A stretch of 64,000 nucleotides of DNA from Peribacillus sp. ACCC06369 (GTDB taxonomy: Bacteria > Bacillota > Bacilli > Bacillales > DSM-1321): positions 1,488,001 through 1,552,000 of the forward strand of contig NZ_JAUCEN010000002.1 of assembly GCF_030348945.1 (NCBI RefSeq), in the 5' to 3' direction. The position numbers were made by a program, and so were the translations under genes. Under the pieces are notes generated by a model. It saw only the letters and a program-made list of their open reading frames with translations. It was not told the DNA's origin and did no database searches. Of the stretch, positions 9,165 to 20,851 are shown in pieces (the first letter of the stretch is position 1; each line of letters starts with the position of its first letter).

Positions 9165-10835
9165 TTATTGGACCTCCATGATGATCGGTAGGATCATAGG
9201 ACGGCGTTTAGTTTTTTCATATAGGAATGGAGATAAAGTGTCTGTAATTTCATTTTTAATTTCAGACCATTGTGTAGTTTTGCGATCCATCACCTTATTT
9301 AAATGCTTGGTGATCAAGGATTGAGCATCGCTGATCAGGTCTCCTGATTCTCTCATATAAACAAATCCGCGTGAGATGATGTCAGGTCCGGATGAAATTT
9401 TGAATTCCTTCATATTTATGCTGACAACGACAACCACAAGGCCTTCCTCGGAAAGAATCCGACGATCACGCAGCACGATATTACCGATATCCCCGATGCC
9501 GCTTCCATCGATATAAACCGAACCTGAAGGGATTTTACCAGCGATTTGTGCCGTGTTTTCACTTAAGGAAAGTACTTCACCATTGTCCATGATAAAGCAA
9601 TTTTCTTCCGGAACACCGCAATCGACTGCATGGCGGGCATGGAGTTTTTGCATCCGGTATTCACCATGGATTGGCATGAAGAATTTTGGCTTTATCAAAC
9701 GAAGCATTAGTTTTTGTTCCTGCTGTCCACCATGTCCTGATGTATGAATGTCATTCAAAGGACCTGAAATGACTTCTGCTCCAGCACGATATAATTGATT
9801 AATCGTTCTGGAAACACTGATTGTGTTACCGGGAATAGGTGAAGAAGAAAATACCACAGTATCACCAGGAATGATTTGAATTTGACGGTGAGTGCCATTC
9901 GCTATCCGCGACAGGGCTGCCATTGGTTCACCTTGGCTGCCTGTACAAAGGATGGTTACTTTATTTGCAGGCATACGATTCAATTGCTGTACATCAATAA
10001 ATGTATCTTTAGGCGCTACGATATATCCAAGATCTTGACCAATTGCTATGGCTGAATCCATGCTACGTCCAAAAACAGCTATTTTACGGCCATTAGCCAC
10101 TGCTGCTTCCACAACTTGCTGAAGGCGATGGATGTTCGATGCAAACGTTGCAAAAATGATCCGGCCGTCAACCTTACGGAAAATGTCTTGAATGGTATCG
10201 CCGACACGGCTTTCGGACATAGTAAAGTTTTGTACTTCACTATTTGTGCTATCTGAGAGTAAGCACAATACGCCTTCTTTACCGATTTCAGCCATCTTTG
10301 TCAAGTTTGCAGGCTCACCCACAGGTGTGAAGTCGAATTTGAAATCACCAGTATGGACAATTTGTCCAGGTGGGGTTTTTACGACGATTCCATAAGAATC
10401 AGGGATACTGTGAGTTGTGCGGAAGAAAGAGACGGAAGTCTTCCGGAACTTGATCACTTCATCTTCACTGATTTCAATCATGGTTGTCTGACGTAAAAGG
10501 CCGTGTTCTTCCAATTTATTACGAAGTAACCCAAGAGCTAGCTTACCGCCGTATACTGGTACATTCACTTTTCTAAGTAAATATGGAATCCCGCCAATAT
10601 GGTCTTCATGGCCGTGCGTAATGAAAACACCTTTAATTTTATCTACATTTTTCTCTAAATAGCTGTAATCTGGAATCACATAGTCAATACCGAGAAGTTC
10701 ATCTTCAGGAAATTTAATTCCAGCATCAATGACGATGATCTCATCTTGAAACTGAACAGCATATGTGTTCTTACCGATTTCGCCTAAACCGCCCAGGGCG
10801 AATACAGCTGTTTGATCGTTTTTTACAAATTTCAT
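9165..10835 (-). CDS. rnjA: ribonuclease J1
   Basis: 556 residues (555 in B. subtilis). A beta-CASP metallo-beta-lactamase ribonuclease with 5'-3' exo- and endonuclease activity, central to mRNA decay and 16S rRNA maturation. The metal motif HGHEDHIGG is at about residues 74-82, followed by HTGDFKFD, the beta-CASP insert with the FGRSM motif, and SGHGGQQE plus PIHGEYRM near residues 365-393. It is transcribed after rpoY with only three bases between them, the usual Bacillus arrangement. Confidence 0.97.
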   Translation of the reverse strand: MKFVKNDQTAVFALGGLGEIGKNTYAVQFQDEIIVIDAGIKFPEDELLGIDYVIPDYSYLEKNVDKIKGVFITHGHEDHIGGIPYLLRKVNVPVYGGKLALGLLRNKLEEHGLLRQTTMIEISEDEVIKFRKTSVSFFRTTHSIPDSYGIVVKTPPGQIVHTGDFKFDFTPVGEPANLTKMAEIGKEGVLCLLSDSTNSEVQNFTMSESRVGDTIQDIFRKVDGRIIFATFASNIHRLQQVVEAAVANGRKIAVFGRSMDSAIAIGQDLGYIVAPKDTFIDVQQLNRMPANKVTILCTGSQGEPMAALSRIANGTHRQIQIIPGDTVVFSSSPIPGNTISVSRTINQLYRAGAEVISGPLNDIHTSGHGGQQEQKLMLRLIKPKFFMPIHGEYRMQKLHARHAVDCGVPEENCFIMDNGEVLSLSENTAQIAGKIPSGSVYIDGSGIGDIGNIVLRDRRILSEEGLVVVVVSINMKEFKISSGPDIISRGFVYMRESGDLISDAQSLITKHLNKVMDRKTTQWSEIKNEITDTLSPFLYEKTKRRPMILPIIMEVQ

Positions 10836-10838
10836 AAA

Positions 10839-11048
10839 TTATAGCTCCAATACTTTGTAATCTTCATTTTGTTTTTCATATTCTAAATATGCTCCAGTTA
10901 CGGGTAGTACGATTTCTACGTTATAAGGTTCTTTTTTTAATTTTAAACGGACGTCACGAACGGATTCACCTTCGATAAACACTGTTTTAGTATTCTCCCT
11001 GATGGGAACCTCTGCTATGGTTACTTGATAGTATACCTTAAAAACCAT
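10839..11048 (-). CDS. rpoY: RNA polymerase epsilon subunit
   Basis: 69 residues, same length as B. subtilis RpoY (YkzG). The protein binds core RNA polymerase and is fused to RNase J1 expression by operon structure. The fold pattern (VFKVYYQVTIAEVPIRENTK at the start, strands through EIVLPVTGAYLEYE) is characteristic of DUF1447. GAGGAGAGA precedes the ATG. A TATAAT-like -10 on the minus strand at 11085-11090 could start the rpoY-rnjA message. Confidence 0.93.
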   Translation of the reverse strand: MVFKVYYQVTIAEVPIRENTKTVFIEGESVRDVRLKLKKEPYNVEIVLPVTGAYLEYEKQNEDYKVLEL

Positions 11049-11130
11049 TTTAATCTCTCCTCACTTGTTTGCATTGCTTTTTTCATTATATATAAAAACA
11101 ACAATTTTTTCATGTTTTTCAACATCATGT

Positions 11131-11170
11131 AAAAATAAACCCAGCTCCGCCATAAAAACGGAAGGGGTTT
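11131..11170 (-). terminator. minus-strand terminator upstream of rpoY
   Basis: Read on the minus strand, AAACCC and GGGTTT with inner TCCG/CGGA pairing form a hairpin followed by ATTTTTAC. It would insulate rpoY-rnjA from upstream minus-strand transcription. Confidence 0.6.
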
Positions 11171-11530
11171 TGATGAATTAAATATACCAATGTCTAAAAA
11201 GTATATAAAAAAATAGATGGCCGATTCGGGTATCAATCCAATTGTAGCTTCCTCTATCTTATATCCTATCCGATTTTACTATGTGTGAAACTTAAATCGA
11301 TAAAGAAAAGTTTCTGCCGGCTTGTTTTTATGCAAAAAACGGTTACTCACTTTATCTAATTTAAATGGGGTCTTTTTTCGCAAACGATTTCTTTCTTAAT
11401 TAATATAGTACCACCGGGTACAGCGTTTCATGAACAGACAACGACTCATATTTTGATTGAATATGTATTCACCTGGCCATTCAAGCCAAGATAGAAAGAA
11501 TGCTTAACAAGAACTTTACAACAAGGAAGA

Positions 11531-11556
11531 AGCCCTCCGCAAGTTTTTGAAGGGCT
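11531..11556 (-). terminator. weak hairpin downstream of the 23-codon ORF
   Basis: Minus-strand arms AGCCCT/AGGGCT with a 14-base loop, followed by the pyrimidine-rich TCTTCCTTGTT. It is a possible end for the small-ORF transcript that starts near 11700. Confidence 0.35.
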
Positions 11557-11610
11557 GTCCGAAAAAAATTCGCATTTGGATGACGGCCAAGGCAGGATAT
11601 GAGTGGCAGA

Positions 11611-11682
11611 TCATGCGATAGATTTTTTTCTTAAAAGATCATTCCACTGTTTAACAAGCTTTTTACGAAGCTTTTTTAACAT
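11611..11682 (-). CDS. 23-aa cationic amphipathic peptide (candidate)
   Basis: A 23-codon frame beginning MLKKLRKKLVKQW. Nine of 23 residues are Lys or Arg. Leu2, Leu5, Leu9, Trp13 and Leu16 fall on one face of a helix with the charges opposite, so it should be a membrane-seeking amphipathic helix. Support comes from an AAGGGAG ribosome site, a near-consensus promoter immediately upstream, and a hairpin downstream: a complete small transcription unit. The family is unknown to me. It could be a secreted or membrane-active peptide, a toxin-like peptide or the coding part of a small RNA. The surrounding region 11049-11990 holds no other convincing gene. Confidence 0.5.
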   Translation of the reverse strand: MLKKLRKKLVKQWNDLLRKKSIA

Positions 11683-11706
11683 GGCGATCACGCTCCCTTA
11701 GTTATT

Positions 11707-11734
11707 ATTGTATAGGATTATTCAATAATGTAAA
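11707..11734 (-). promoter_or_regulatory. sigma-A-type promoter of the 23-codon ORF
   Basis: On the minus strand, TTTACA (-35, 5/6) and TACAAT (-10, 5/6) are separated by 16 bases. The predicted start at about 11700 leaves a very short leader beginning almost at the ribosome site. Confidence 0.6.
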
Positions 11735-11990
11735 TATGTCTTTACAAGTACTTGGCCCATTTTTGAAAAAAAAGGCTCATTCTTTCAGGTGACTGTGATT
11801 TTAGGGGCAAGAAGGACGGAGAAGTGTATTTTGGAAAACCTGAGTTGAGTTCTATTAGGAATAGTATATGCTCATTAGTGAATAAAAAACGTAACTTTGA
11901 GGGAAATCCGCTAGAGTTACTTGACTTATCTTGATGACAATTATTAAATGGGTACATATTAAAAATGAATGAATTGGAAGTGAATCGTTA

Positions 11991-12758
11991 GTGAAAATCG
12001 TATTTTTTGATATTGACGGAACATTGCTCGATCATGAAAAAAAGTTACCTGCTTCAACGAAAAAAGCCATAAAGCAACTACAGGATAGCGGGGTTTTTGT
12101 AGCGATTGCCACAGGAAGGGCCCCATTCATGTTCGAGTCTTTAAGGGAAGAGCTTGGCATTGATACATTCGTAAGTTTCAATGGACAATACGTTGTTTTT
12201 GAAGGGAAAGTGGTTTATAAAAACCCTTTGAGCATACCTGAGATAAAGCGGCTTCACGAACATGCTGAAAATAATCAAATACCGATCGTTTTCATGAATG
12301 AGGAGACAATGAAATCGAGTGTTCCACATCATGGCAGAATTGAAGAAGCATTAAGCACCTTGAAGTTTCCACACCCTGAACATGTGGCAGACTTTTATGA
12401 GGACCATGAAATATACCAAGCCTTATTATTCTGCTCGGAAGATGAAGAAGGGAACTATGTTGGGAAATATGATGACTTTCACTTTATTAGATGGCATGAA
12501 TACTCGACGGATGTACTTCCATTCGGGGGGTCAAAAGCAGAAGGCATTAAAATATTAATGGAAAAAGTCGGGTTTGCTCTAGAGGATGTTTACGCCTTTG
12601 GAGATGGCTTAAATGATATAGAAATGTTAAAAGTAGCAGGATATGGCGTGGCAATGGGGAATGCCGGTCAACTTGTGAAACAAGAGGCCGACTTTGTAAC
12701 GAAGGATGTCGATGATGATGGCATACTTTTTGGTTTGAAGGAACTTGAATTGATTTAA
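11991..12758 (+). CDS. ykrA: Cof-type HAD phosphatase
   Basis: 255 residues. The HAD motif I nucleophile DIDGT is at residues 7-11, motif II is IATGRAP (about 38-44), and motif IV GDGLND is at about 203-208, with a Cof-type cap between. These enzymes dephosphorylate small phosphorylated metabolites in the cytosol; the substrate is not known. GTG start. Faces defB across a shared terminator as in B. subtilis ykrA-ykrB. Confidence 0.88.
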   Translation: MKIVFFDIDGTLLDHEKKLPASTKKAIKQLQDSGVFVAIATGRAPFMFESLREELGIDTFVSFNGQYVVFEGKVVYKNPLSIPEIKRLHEHAENNQIPIVFMNEETMKSSVPHHGRIEEALSTLKFPHPEHVADFYEDHEIYQALLFCSEDEEGNYVGKYDDFHFIRWHEYSTDVLPFGGSKAEGIKILMEKVGFALEDVYAFGDGLNDIEMLKVAGYGVAMGNAGQLVKQEADFVTKDVDDDGILFGLKELELI

Positions 12759-12762
12759 AAAT

Positions 12763-12797
12763 AAAAACTCCCGTCAACCAACAAGACGGGAGTTTTT
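12763..12797. terminator. bidirectional terminator
   Basis: Arms AAAAACTCCCGTC and GACGGGAGTTTTT form a perfect hairpin ending both ykrA and defB. Confidence 0.95.
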
Positions 12798-12810
12798 GTC
12801 GCTTATTAGG

Positions 12811-13365
12811 TTACCTTTCCACCTCAATGGAATTTTCCGGAACGGCATAGGGGTCTTCCTGATTGATATGATCATAAAACATGATTCCATTTAGATGGTC
12901 GATTTCATGTTGAAAGCAAATGGCTGCGGTGCCTTTTAGACGGAGTTGAACCGATTTCCCTTCCAGGTCAGTACCCACGACGGTTATTCGAGCATAACGT
13001 GGTACATAGCCGGAAACGGGGCGATTAACGGAAAGACAGCCTTCTCCGCTTGTCAAGTATGCTTTTTCCACTGAATGGCTAATGAGTTTAGGGTTGAAAA
13101 GTGCATAGCTATACAGTTGATCATCTTTTTCTTTCAAATGAACCGCGATCATCCTTTTTGAAACATTGACCTGTGGTGCAGCCAAGCCAATTCCTGCCCT
13201 TAACCCGTATAGGGCAGCAATATCGGGCTTCTGGCTGTTTTGGACATATTCCATCAAACTGGCTAAAAGTCGCTTATCTTCATCTGATGCCGGAAGTGGA
13301 ACCTCTAACGCGACTTTCCTTAATATTGGATCGTCTTCATGAACAAAGTCATCCATAGTAAGCAT
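12811..13365 (-). CDS. defB: peptide deformylase
   Basis: 184 residues. Removes the formyl group from nascent N-terminal methionine using a bound metal. All three signature motifs are visible: GIGLAAPQV (about 57-65), EGCLSV (about 109-114) and QHEIDHLNG (about 152-160), with the metal held by Cys and two His. Length and sequence fit the type-2 Gram-positive enzyme (YkrB/DefB). GGGGTGAT precedes the ATG at 13365; ATG at 13356 is an alternative. Confidence 0.95.
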   Translation of the reverse strand: MLTMDDFVHEDDPILRKVALEVPLPASDEDKRLLASLMEYVQNSQKPDIAALYGLRAGIGLAAPQVNVSKRMIAVHLKEKDDQLYSYALFNPKLISHSVEKAYLTSGEGCLSVNRPVSGYVPRYARITVVGTDLEGKSVQLRLKGTAAICFQHEIDHLNGIMFYDHINQEDPYAVPENSIEVER

Positions 13366-13603
13366 GATCTATCACCCCATATATTCTTATAATATGTATA
13401 GGGTCATTTTAACAAAAAAAGTGCTGAAAGTTAATGGATTGGTCTAGTGAAAGTGTAATGGGAGGGATGGAATCAGTCGATAAATTCCTATCCCAGCCAT
13501 TATTTTTATTTGCGTGTTGAGATTTTTAAAAAATTTTTAATCAATTTTTGTGAATCAGGGTAAATAGATAACATATTCGGGTAAAGGTATAGTAATTATC
13601 TGT

Positions 13604-13762
13604 TTAGCATAAACAAGCGCCGACAATGATGAGCAGAATGAACAGGACAATGATCAGGGCGAAGCCGCTTCCAAATCCGCAGCCGCCACCTTGGTCACCA
13701 TAACCAAAGCTGGGTGCAACGGAAACCGGATAACAACACTCCTGGTTGTAACCTCCATACAT
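13604..13762 (-). CDS. YjcZ-family small sporulation-type membrane protein
   Basis: 52 residues. A Tyr/Gly/Cys-rich N-terminal half ([12 protein letters not shown]) is followed by [20 protein letters not shown], the hallmark C-terminal hydrophobic helix of the YjcZ family found in spore formers. The ATG at 13762 is chosen because GGAGG lies nine bases upstream; a longer in-frame version to 13804 has no site. Stands alone on the minus strand upstream of ykyA; role in sporulation is inferred from the family. Confidence 0.85.
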   Translation of the reverse strand: MYGGYNQECCYPVSVAPSFGYGDQGGGCGFGSGFALIIVLFILLIIVGACLC

Positions 13763-13971
13763 AATTTCATACCTCCGTTTTTGTTTTATTAAAATGTTGA
13801 CCACTCTGATTTGAAACGGTCCCTACAGCCTATGCAGTATGGTTTAAAGGGTGTAGGCTAGAGCCCAGTAATGATAAATTCATGTTCGGAATATGATTAG
13901 TGCAAATGTCCGTGCATAAACAGAAATTTAAAGAAATATGAAACTTCAAGAACTATCAGAAGGAGCTGTCT

Positions 13972-14634
13972 ATGTTGAAGAGTTTTGGTCCATATGTTAT
14001 TTTACTTCTTTCATTAGTGATCTTGACCGGTTGTTTTAACGGTTCACCGGAAGAAAAGATCCATAAGATCCTGGAGAAAACTGCTGAAAAGGAAAATAAT
14101 TTCACCGAGCATCAAGAGCCGCTTAATGATTTGGAGAAAAAGGAAAAAGAAAAGTATGAGAAAATCATTGAACTTGGATTGGATGAGTATGAACAAATCG
14201 TCGAGATTTCAGATGAAGCAACCAAGAATATCGACCAACGGGAGGAAATAATAGAAAAGGAACAAAGCAGTATGCAATCCTCAAAAGAACAATTCAATAA
14301 GATAGGTGAACAAATCGGGAAAATAGAGGATGAAAAAGTTAAAAAAGAAGCGGCTGACTTGAAAAAGATCATGAGTGAGCGTTATAGCACCTACGACAAT
14401 TTGTATGATGCCTATCAACAAAGTCTGGCTTATGATCGTGAATTATATGAACTGTTTAAAAAAGAGGATTTGAAAATGGATGAATTACAAGGGCAAATCG
14501 AGAAAATCAATACCTCTTATGCAAAAGTTTTGAAGGCGAATGAACAATTTAATGCATTAACGGAAAAATCCAATCAAAAAAAAGAAAGTTTTTATGATAG
14601 TTCCGGCATAGAAATGGCTGATTCTACAAAATAA
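13972..14634 (+). CDS. ykyA: YkyA-type coiled-coil lipoprotein
   Basis: 220 residues. The N-terminus is a lipoprotein signal peptide with lipobox LTGC at about residues 18-21, so it should be anchored on the outer face of the membrane. The remainder is almost entirely charged helix (runs of Glu, Lys, Gln), predicted to form long coiled coils, as in B. subtilis YkyA, described as a putative cell-wall-binding lipoprotein. AAGGAG precedes the ATG. Sits immediately upstream of the pdh operon, as in B. subtilis. Confidence 0.88.
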   Translation: MLKSFGPYVILLLSLVILTGCFNGSPEEKIHKILEKTAEKENNFTEHQEPLNDLEKKEKEKYEKIIELGLDEYEQIVEISDEATKNIDQREEIIEKEQSSMQSSKEQFNKIGEQIGKIEDEKVKKEAADLKKIMSERYSTYDNLYDAYQQSLAYDRELYELFKKEDLKMDELQGQIEKINTSYAKVLKANEQFNALTEKSNQKKESFYDSSGIEMADSTK

Positions 14635-14645
14635 TATAATAATGA

Positions 14646-14678
14646 TGGGCTGTGATCCTCAATCACAGCTCATTTTTT
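14646..14678 (+). terminator. intrinsic terminator after ykyA
   Basis: TGGGCTGTGAT and ATCACAGCTCA pair around CCTCA, followed by six T. Confidence 0.85.
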
Positions 14679-16393
<1,715 letters not shown>

Positions 16394-16396
16394 GCC

Positions 16397-17374
16397 ATGG
16401 CTCAATTGACGATGATTCAAGCAATTACAGAAGCATTACGTACAGAACTTAAAAATGATGAGAATGTACTCGTTTTTGGAGAAGATGTTGGTCTTAATGG
16501 GGGAGTTTTCCGTGCAACGGAAAATCTTCAAAAAGAATTCGGTGAAGATCGTGTATTCGATACACCACTTGCTGAATCTGGAATCGGTGGATTAGCGGTT
16601 GGTCTTTCTTTACAAGGTTTCCGTCCTGTTCCTGAAATTCAATTCTTCGGGTTTATATATGAAGTAATGGATTCCGTAAGCGGTCAGCTTGCTCGTATGC
16701 GCTACCGTTCAGGGGGACGTTACAGTGCGCCAGTTACAATTCGCTCACCTTTTGGAGGCGGAGTGCACACTCCGGAAATGCACGCTGATAGCTTAGAAGG
16801 TTTAATGGCTCAGCAACCAGGGTTAAAAGTAGTAATCCCTTCCACTCCTTACGATGCAAAAGGCTTATTGATTTCAGCGATTCGTGATAATGACCCAGTC
16901 ATTTTCCTTGAGCACATGAAATTGTACCGCTCATTCCGTCAGGAAGTTCCTGAAGAGGAATATACAATTCCATTAGGAAAAGCGGATGTGAAGAGAGAAG
17001 GAACGGATTTATCCATTATTACGTATGGTGCGATGGTACAGGAATCCATCAAGGCAGCTGAAGAATTGGCTAAGGATGGTCATTCCGTCGAAGTGGTCGA
17101 CTTACGGACTGTGTCTCCATTGGATATTGATACAATCATTGCTTCTGTAGAAAAAACTGGACGCGCTATCGTTGTTCAAGAAGCCCAAAAGCAAGCTGGT
17201 ATAGCAGCGAATGTTGTCGCTGAAATTAACGAACGTGCCATTTTGAGCTTGGATGCTCCAGTACTGCGAGTGGCTGCTGCTGATACGGTATTCGCGTTTT
17301 CACAAGCTGAAACAGTATGGCTCCCTAATTATAAAGACATTATTGAAACGGCAACTAAAGTCTTGAAGTTTTAA
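16397..17374 (+). CDS. pdhB: pyruvate dehydrogenase E1 beta subunit
   Basis: 325 residues. Forms the E1 heterotetramer with PdhA; the beta subunit contributes the catalytic Glu and binds the aminopyrimidine of ThDP. Visible hallmarks include [15 protein letters not shown] (about 26-40), [12 protein letters not shown], and [17 protein letters not shown]. Starts three bases after pdhA ends, so translation is coupled. Confidence 0.97.
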   Translation: MAQLTMIQAITEALRTELKNDENVLVFGEDVGLNGGVFRATENLQKEFGEDRVFDTPLAESGIGGLAVGLSLQGFRPVPEIQFFGFIYEVMDSVSGQLARMRYRSGGRYSAPVTIRSPFGGGVHTPEMHADSLEGLMAQQPGLKVVIPSTPYDAKGLLISAIRDNDPVIFLEHMKLYRSFRQEVPEEEYTIPLGKADVKREGTDLSIITYGAMVQESIKAAEELAKDGHSVEVVDLRTVSPLDIDTIIASVEKTGRAIVVQEAQKQAGIAANVVAEINERAILSLDAPVLRVAAADTVFAFSQAETVWLPNYKDIIETATKVLKF

Positions 17375-17495
17375 CAATCTTAAGTAATGGGAATGAACGT
17401 CCTGCTAGTGAAAGTGATTTTGCATTAACGGTAATGCAAGATAAAGGACTTTATTCAATGCACTAAGTATGATTTAATATAGGAGGTTGAACTCA

Positions 17496-18854
17496 GTGGC
17501 ATTCCAATTTAGACTCCCTGATATCGGAGAAGGTATACACGAAGGTGAAATAGTGAAATGGTTTGTAAAACCAGGAGATAAGATACAAGAAGATGACGTG
17601 CTTTGTGAGGTTCAAAACGATAAGGCCGTTGTTGAAATCCCATCACCAGTGGAAGGTACCGTTGAAGAAATCCTTGTTCAAGAAGGAACGGTTGCCGTTG
17701 TTGGCGATGTACTTGTAACATTCGATGCTCCAGGATATGAAGATCTTCAGTTTAAAGGGGATCATGGAGAAGAAGCGAAGGCAGAAGGTGGAAAGGATAC
17801 GGAGGCCCAGGTTCAAGCAACTGCTGAAGCTGGACAGGAAGTCAAGAAAGAGGCTGCTCCGGTTCAAGAAAATAGTGCAGAAACGGGCGCGGGATCACAA
17901 CCACAGGTTGAGGCGGATCCTTCACGACGTATTATCGCCATGCCTTCTGTTAGGAAATATGCACGCGAACAAGGGGTAAATATTCGTGAGATTTCTGGTT
18001 CTGGAGATAACGGCCGCATCATGAAAGAAGACATCGATGCTTTCAAAAACGGCAAAACGGCTCCACAGCAACCAGCAGCTCAAAGTGAAGCTTCACAACA
18101 AAATGATAAGGAAACAACCGAAAAACAAAAAGTTTCGATTCCAGAAGGACAATATCCTGAAACTCGCGAGAAAATGAGCGGTATGAGAAAAGCTATCGCC
18201 AAAGCAATGGTTAAATCCAAACAGACTGCTCCACATGTAACATTGATGGATGAAGTCGATGTGACGCTACTGGTTGCTCACCGTAAGAAATTCAAGGAAA
18301 TTGCTGCAGAAAAAGGAATCAAGCTTACATTCCTACCTTATGTTGTTAAAGCGTTAACAAGTGCATTGCGTGAATTCCCTATGCTTAACACATCATTTGA
18401 TGATGAGGCTAGTGAGATTATCCATAAACACTATTACAATATCGGAATTGCGGCAGACACAGACAAAGGACTGCTTGTTCCAGTTGTAAAAGATGCAGAT
18501 CGTAAATCAACTTTTGCCATTTCACAAGAAATTAATGAATTAGCGACGAAAGCTCGTGACGGTAAATTGGCTCCTAACGAAATGAAAGGTGCTTCTTGCT
18601 CCATTACGAATATCGGTTCCGCAGGCGGTCAATGGTTCACACCTGTAATCAATCATCCAGAAGTTGCCATTCTAGGGATTGGACGCATTGCCGAAAAAGC
18701 AATTGTACGCGACGGGGAAATCATCGCCGCTCCAGTTCTGGCATTATCACTGAGCTTTGATCACCGCATGATTGATGGAGCAACTGCTCAGCATGCATTG
18801 AATCATATCAAAAAGTTATTGAACGACCCAGAATTATTGTTAATGGAGGCGTAA
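17496..18854 (+). CDS. pdhC: dihydrolipoamide acetyltransferase (E2)
   Basis: 452 residues. One N-terminal lipoyl domain (about 1-76) with the lipoylated Lys in QNDKAVVE; an Ala/Gln/Glu-rich linker; a peripheral-subunit-binding domain (about 143-180, [10 protein letters not shown]... NGRIMKEDI); a second flexible linker; and the catalytic domain (about 215-452) ending in [10 protein letters not shown] with the HxxxDG active-site motif. Transfers acetyl from lipoamide to CoA and forms the core of the complex. GTG at 17496 is chosen, nine bases after AGGAGG; the TTG at 17487 abuts the ribosome site. A 121-base gap separates it from pdhB. Confidence 0.96.
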   Translation: MAFQFRLPDIGEGIHEGEIVKWFVKPGDKIQEDDVLCEVQNDKAVVEIPSPVEGTVEEILVQEGTVAVVGDVLVTFDAPGYEDLQFKGDHGEEAKAEGGKDTEAQVQATAEAGQEVKKEAAPVQENSAETGAGSQPQVEADPSRRIIAMPSVRKYAREQGVNIREISGSGDNGRIMKEDIDAFKNGKTAPQQPAAQSEASQQNDKETTEKQKVSIPEGQYPETREKMSGMRKAIAKAMVKSKQTAPHVTLMDEVDVTLLVAHRKKFKEIAAEKGIKLTFLPYVVKALTSALREFPMLNTSFDDEASEIIHKHYYNIGIAADTDKGLLVPVVKDADRKSTFAISQEINELATKARDGKLAPNEMKGASCSITNIGSAGGQWFTPVINHPEVAILGIGRIAEKAIVRDGEIIAAPVLALSLSFDHRMIDGATAQHALNHIKKLLNDPELLLMEA

Positions 18855-18857
18855 ACA

Positions 18858-20270
18858 ATGGTAGTAGGAGATTTTCCAATCGAAACAGATACTTTAGTGA
18901 TCGGTTCAGGCCCAGGGGGATATGTTGCCGCAATTCGCGCAGCACAGCTTGGACAGAAAGTAACGGTCGTTGAAAAAGGAACAATCGGCGGAGTTTGTTT
19001 GAATGTAGGCTGTATCCCATCGAAAGCTTTAATCTCGGCGGGACACCGTTTCCATGAAGCTCAGCATTCAGAAGACATGGGTATCTTTGCAGAAAAAGTT
19101 ACTGTTGATTTTTCTAAAGTACAAGCTTGGAAAGGTACTGTTGTAAAAAAATTAACAGGCGGTGTAAGCAGCCTGTTAAAAGGTAATAATGTTGAGGTTG
19201 TAACTGGGGAAGCTTATTTCGTTGATGAAAACAGCATCCGTGTTATGAATGATGACTCAGCCCAAACATATACATTTAAAAACGCAATCATCGCTACTGG
19301 TTCATCGCCAATCGAGATTCCGTCATTTAAATATACGAAACGAGTACTTAATTCCACTGGTGCCCTTGCTTTGGAAGAAGTTCCAAGTTCTATCGTGGTA
19401 ATCGGCGGAGGTTACATTGGTACCGAGCTTGGCGGAGCATTCGCAAGTTTTGGCACTAAAGTGACCATCCTTGAAGGTACGGAAGAAATTCTTTCTGCAG
19501 GCTTTGAAAAACAAATGGCAGCTCTTGTTAAACGTAACCTTAAAAACAAGGGTGCTGAAATTGTTACCAAAGCAAATGCTAAAGGCGTGGAAGAAACTGA
19601 AACAGGCGTAACCGTTACTTATGAAGTAAAAGGCGAAGAGAAAAAAGTTGAAGCCGATTACGTTTTAGTAACAGTTGGACGTCGTCCTAATACTGCAGAA
19701 ATCGGCTTAGAACAAGTTGGAATCAAAATGACTGACCGTGGTTTGATTGAAACGGATAAACAATGCCGTACAAGCGTGAAAAACATTTACGCAATCGGTG
19801 ATATCGTTTCTGGACCTCAGTTAGCTCATAAAGCTTCTTATGAAGGTAAAATTGCAGCTGAAGCCATTGCAGGACATTCATCTGAAATCGACTATCTTGC
19901 CATTCCGGCTGTTGTATTCTCTGAACCGGAACTAGCTTCTGTCGGTTATAATGAAAAAGAAGCGAAGGAAGCTGGAATCGAAGCGCTTGCTTCTAAATTC
20001 CCATTCGCTGCAAATGGACGTGCTCTTTCATTAAATAATACGGACGGATTTGTGAAGCTTATCACTCGCAAAGAAGACGGATTGGTTATAGGAGCACAAA
20101 TTGCAGGACCAAACGCATCTGATATGATTGCAGAACTTGGTTTAGCTATCGAAGCGGGAATGACTGCTGAAGATATCGCGATGACAATCCATGCACATCC
20201 AACTTTAGGGGAAATCACTATGGAAGCAGCTGAAGTTGCCCTTGGAACTCCTATTCACATCATTAAGTAA
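18858..20270 (+). CDS. pdhD: dihydrolipoamide dehydrogenase (E3)
   Basis: 470 residues. FAD/NAD flavoprotein that reoxidises dihydrolipoamide. FAD-binding [13 protein letters not shown] at about 16-28, redox-active disulfide in [15 protein letters not shown] (about 42-56), NAD-binding [10 protein letters not shown] near 182-191, and the C-terminal HAHPTLGE with the catalytic His-Glu pair. Starts three bases after pdhC. Last gene of the operon. Confidence 0.97.
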   Translation: MVVGDFPIETDTLVIGSGPGGYVAAIRAAQLGQKVTVVEKGTIGGVCLNVGCIPSKALISAGHRFHEAQHSEDMGIFAEKVTVDFSKVQAWKGTVVKKLTGGVSSLLKGNNVEVVTGEAYFVDENSIRVMNDDSAQTYTFKNAIIATGSSPIEIPSFKYTKRVLNSTGALALEEVPSSIVVIGGGYIGTELGGAFASFGTKVTILEGTEEILSAGFEKQMAALVKRNLKNKGAEIVTKANAKGVEETETGVTVTYEVKGEEKKVEADYVLVTVGRRPNTAEIGLEQVGIKMTDRGLIETDKQCRTSVKNIYAIGDIVSGPQLAHKASYEGKIAAEAIAGHSSEIDYLAIPAVVFSEPELASVGYNEKEAKEAGIEALASKFPFAANGRALSLNNTDGFVKLITRKEDGLVIGAQIAGPNASDMIAELGLAIEAGMTAEDIAMTIHAHPTLGEITMEAAEVALGTPIHIIK

Positions 20271-20280
20271 TTGATTTTAA

Positions 20281-20315
20281 AAAAAAGCGTACTGCATTAG
20301 GCAGTACGCTTTTTT
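20281..20315 (+). terminator. terminator of the pdh operon
   Basis: AAAAAAGCGTACTGC and GCAGTACGCTTTTTT pair perfectly around ATTAG. Confidence 0.95.
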
Positions 20316-20555
20316 GTATTGGCAAGAAGATGAAAATGGAGGATTACTCCTAATTCATTATTTTCTTTACACTAGTTAAATGAAAAGGACAAAAAGGGCA
20401 TAAGCTATAAAAAGGACTTCTAACTTTTTTCCTTGAAAGGGTTTTAAAAAGGTAATAGAGGATAAAAAATAGGATGAGCGATGTTTGCTAAAGGATATTT
20501 TTTGCCAATAAAAAGACTATGGCTGATGTATTCATATTAAAATGGGGTGGATCAC

Positions 20556-20804
20556 TTGAAAAATTATCTGGTAATCCTCTTTCAACTAATCGTTTGGAGT
20601 GGGTATACATTAGTTGAATGGCTGTCTGTTAATGATCGATTTGTTTTCAAAGTATTCATGTTTCTGGTCTTTTCTTATTTAGCCATTTACATTGGCAAAA
20701 TGATTTTAAAGTCCAATAAGCGAACCATGCTTGTTACTGTGATAAGCCTATTATGTTATGGGATTTTACAAATCCTTTTGGAAACGTTAGTACCCATTTA
20801 TTGA
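20556..20804 (+). CDS. small three-helix membrane protein
   Basis: About 82 residues, largely hydrophobic, with three membrane segments at about 3-20, 28-45 and 55-78 and only short basic loops. TTG at 20556 is favoured because GGGGTGG lies just upstream; GTG at 20547 would overlap that site. It lies 48 bases before the broken deacetylase and may have been cotranscribed with it. No family recognised. Confidence 0.55.
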   Translation: MKNYLVILFQLIVWSGYTLVEWLSVNDRFVFKVFMFLVFSYLAIYIGKMILKSNKRTMLVTVISLLCYGILQILLETLVPIY

Positions 20805-20851
20805 ATTTTTTTCGTATGGCCAGCAACGACACAAGAAGCAACGGAGGAACC

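Noticed and set aside
11400..11440. T-box-like GTACCACCGGGTAC motif
   Set aside because: It is only a short palindrome; no specifier stem, T-box context or terminator accompanies it.
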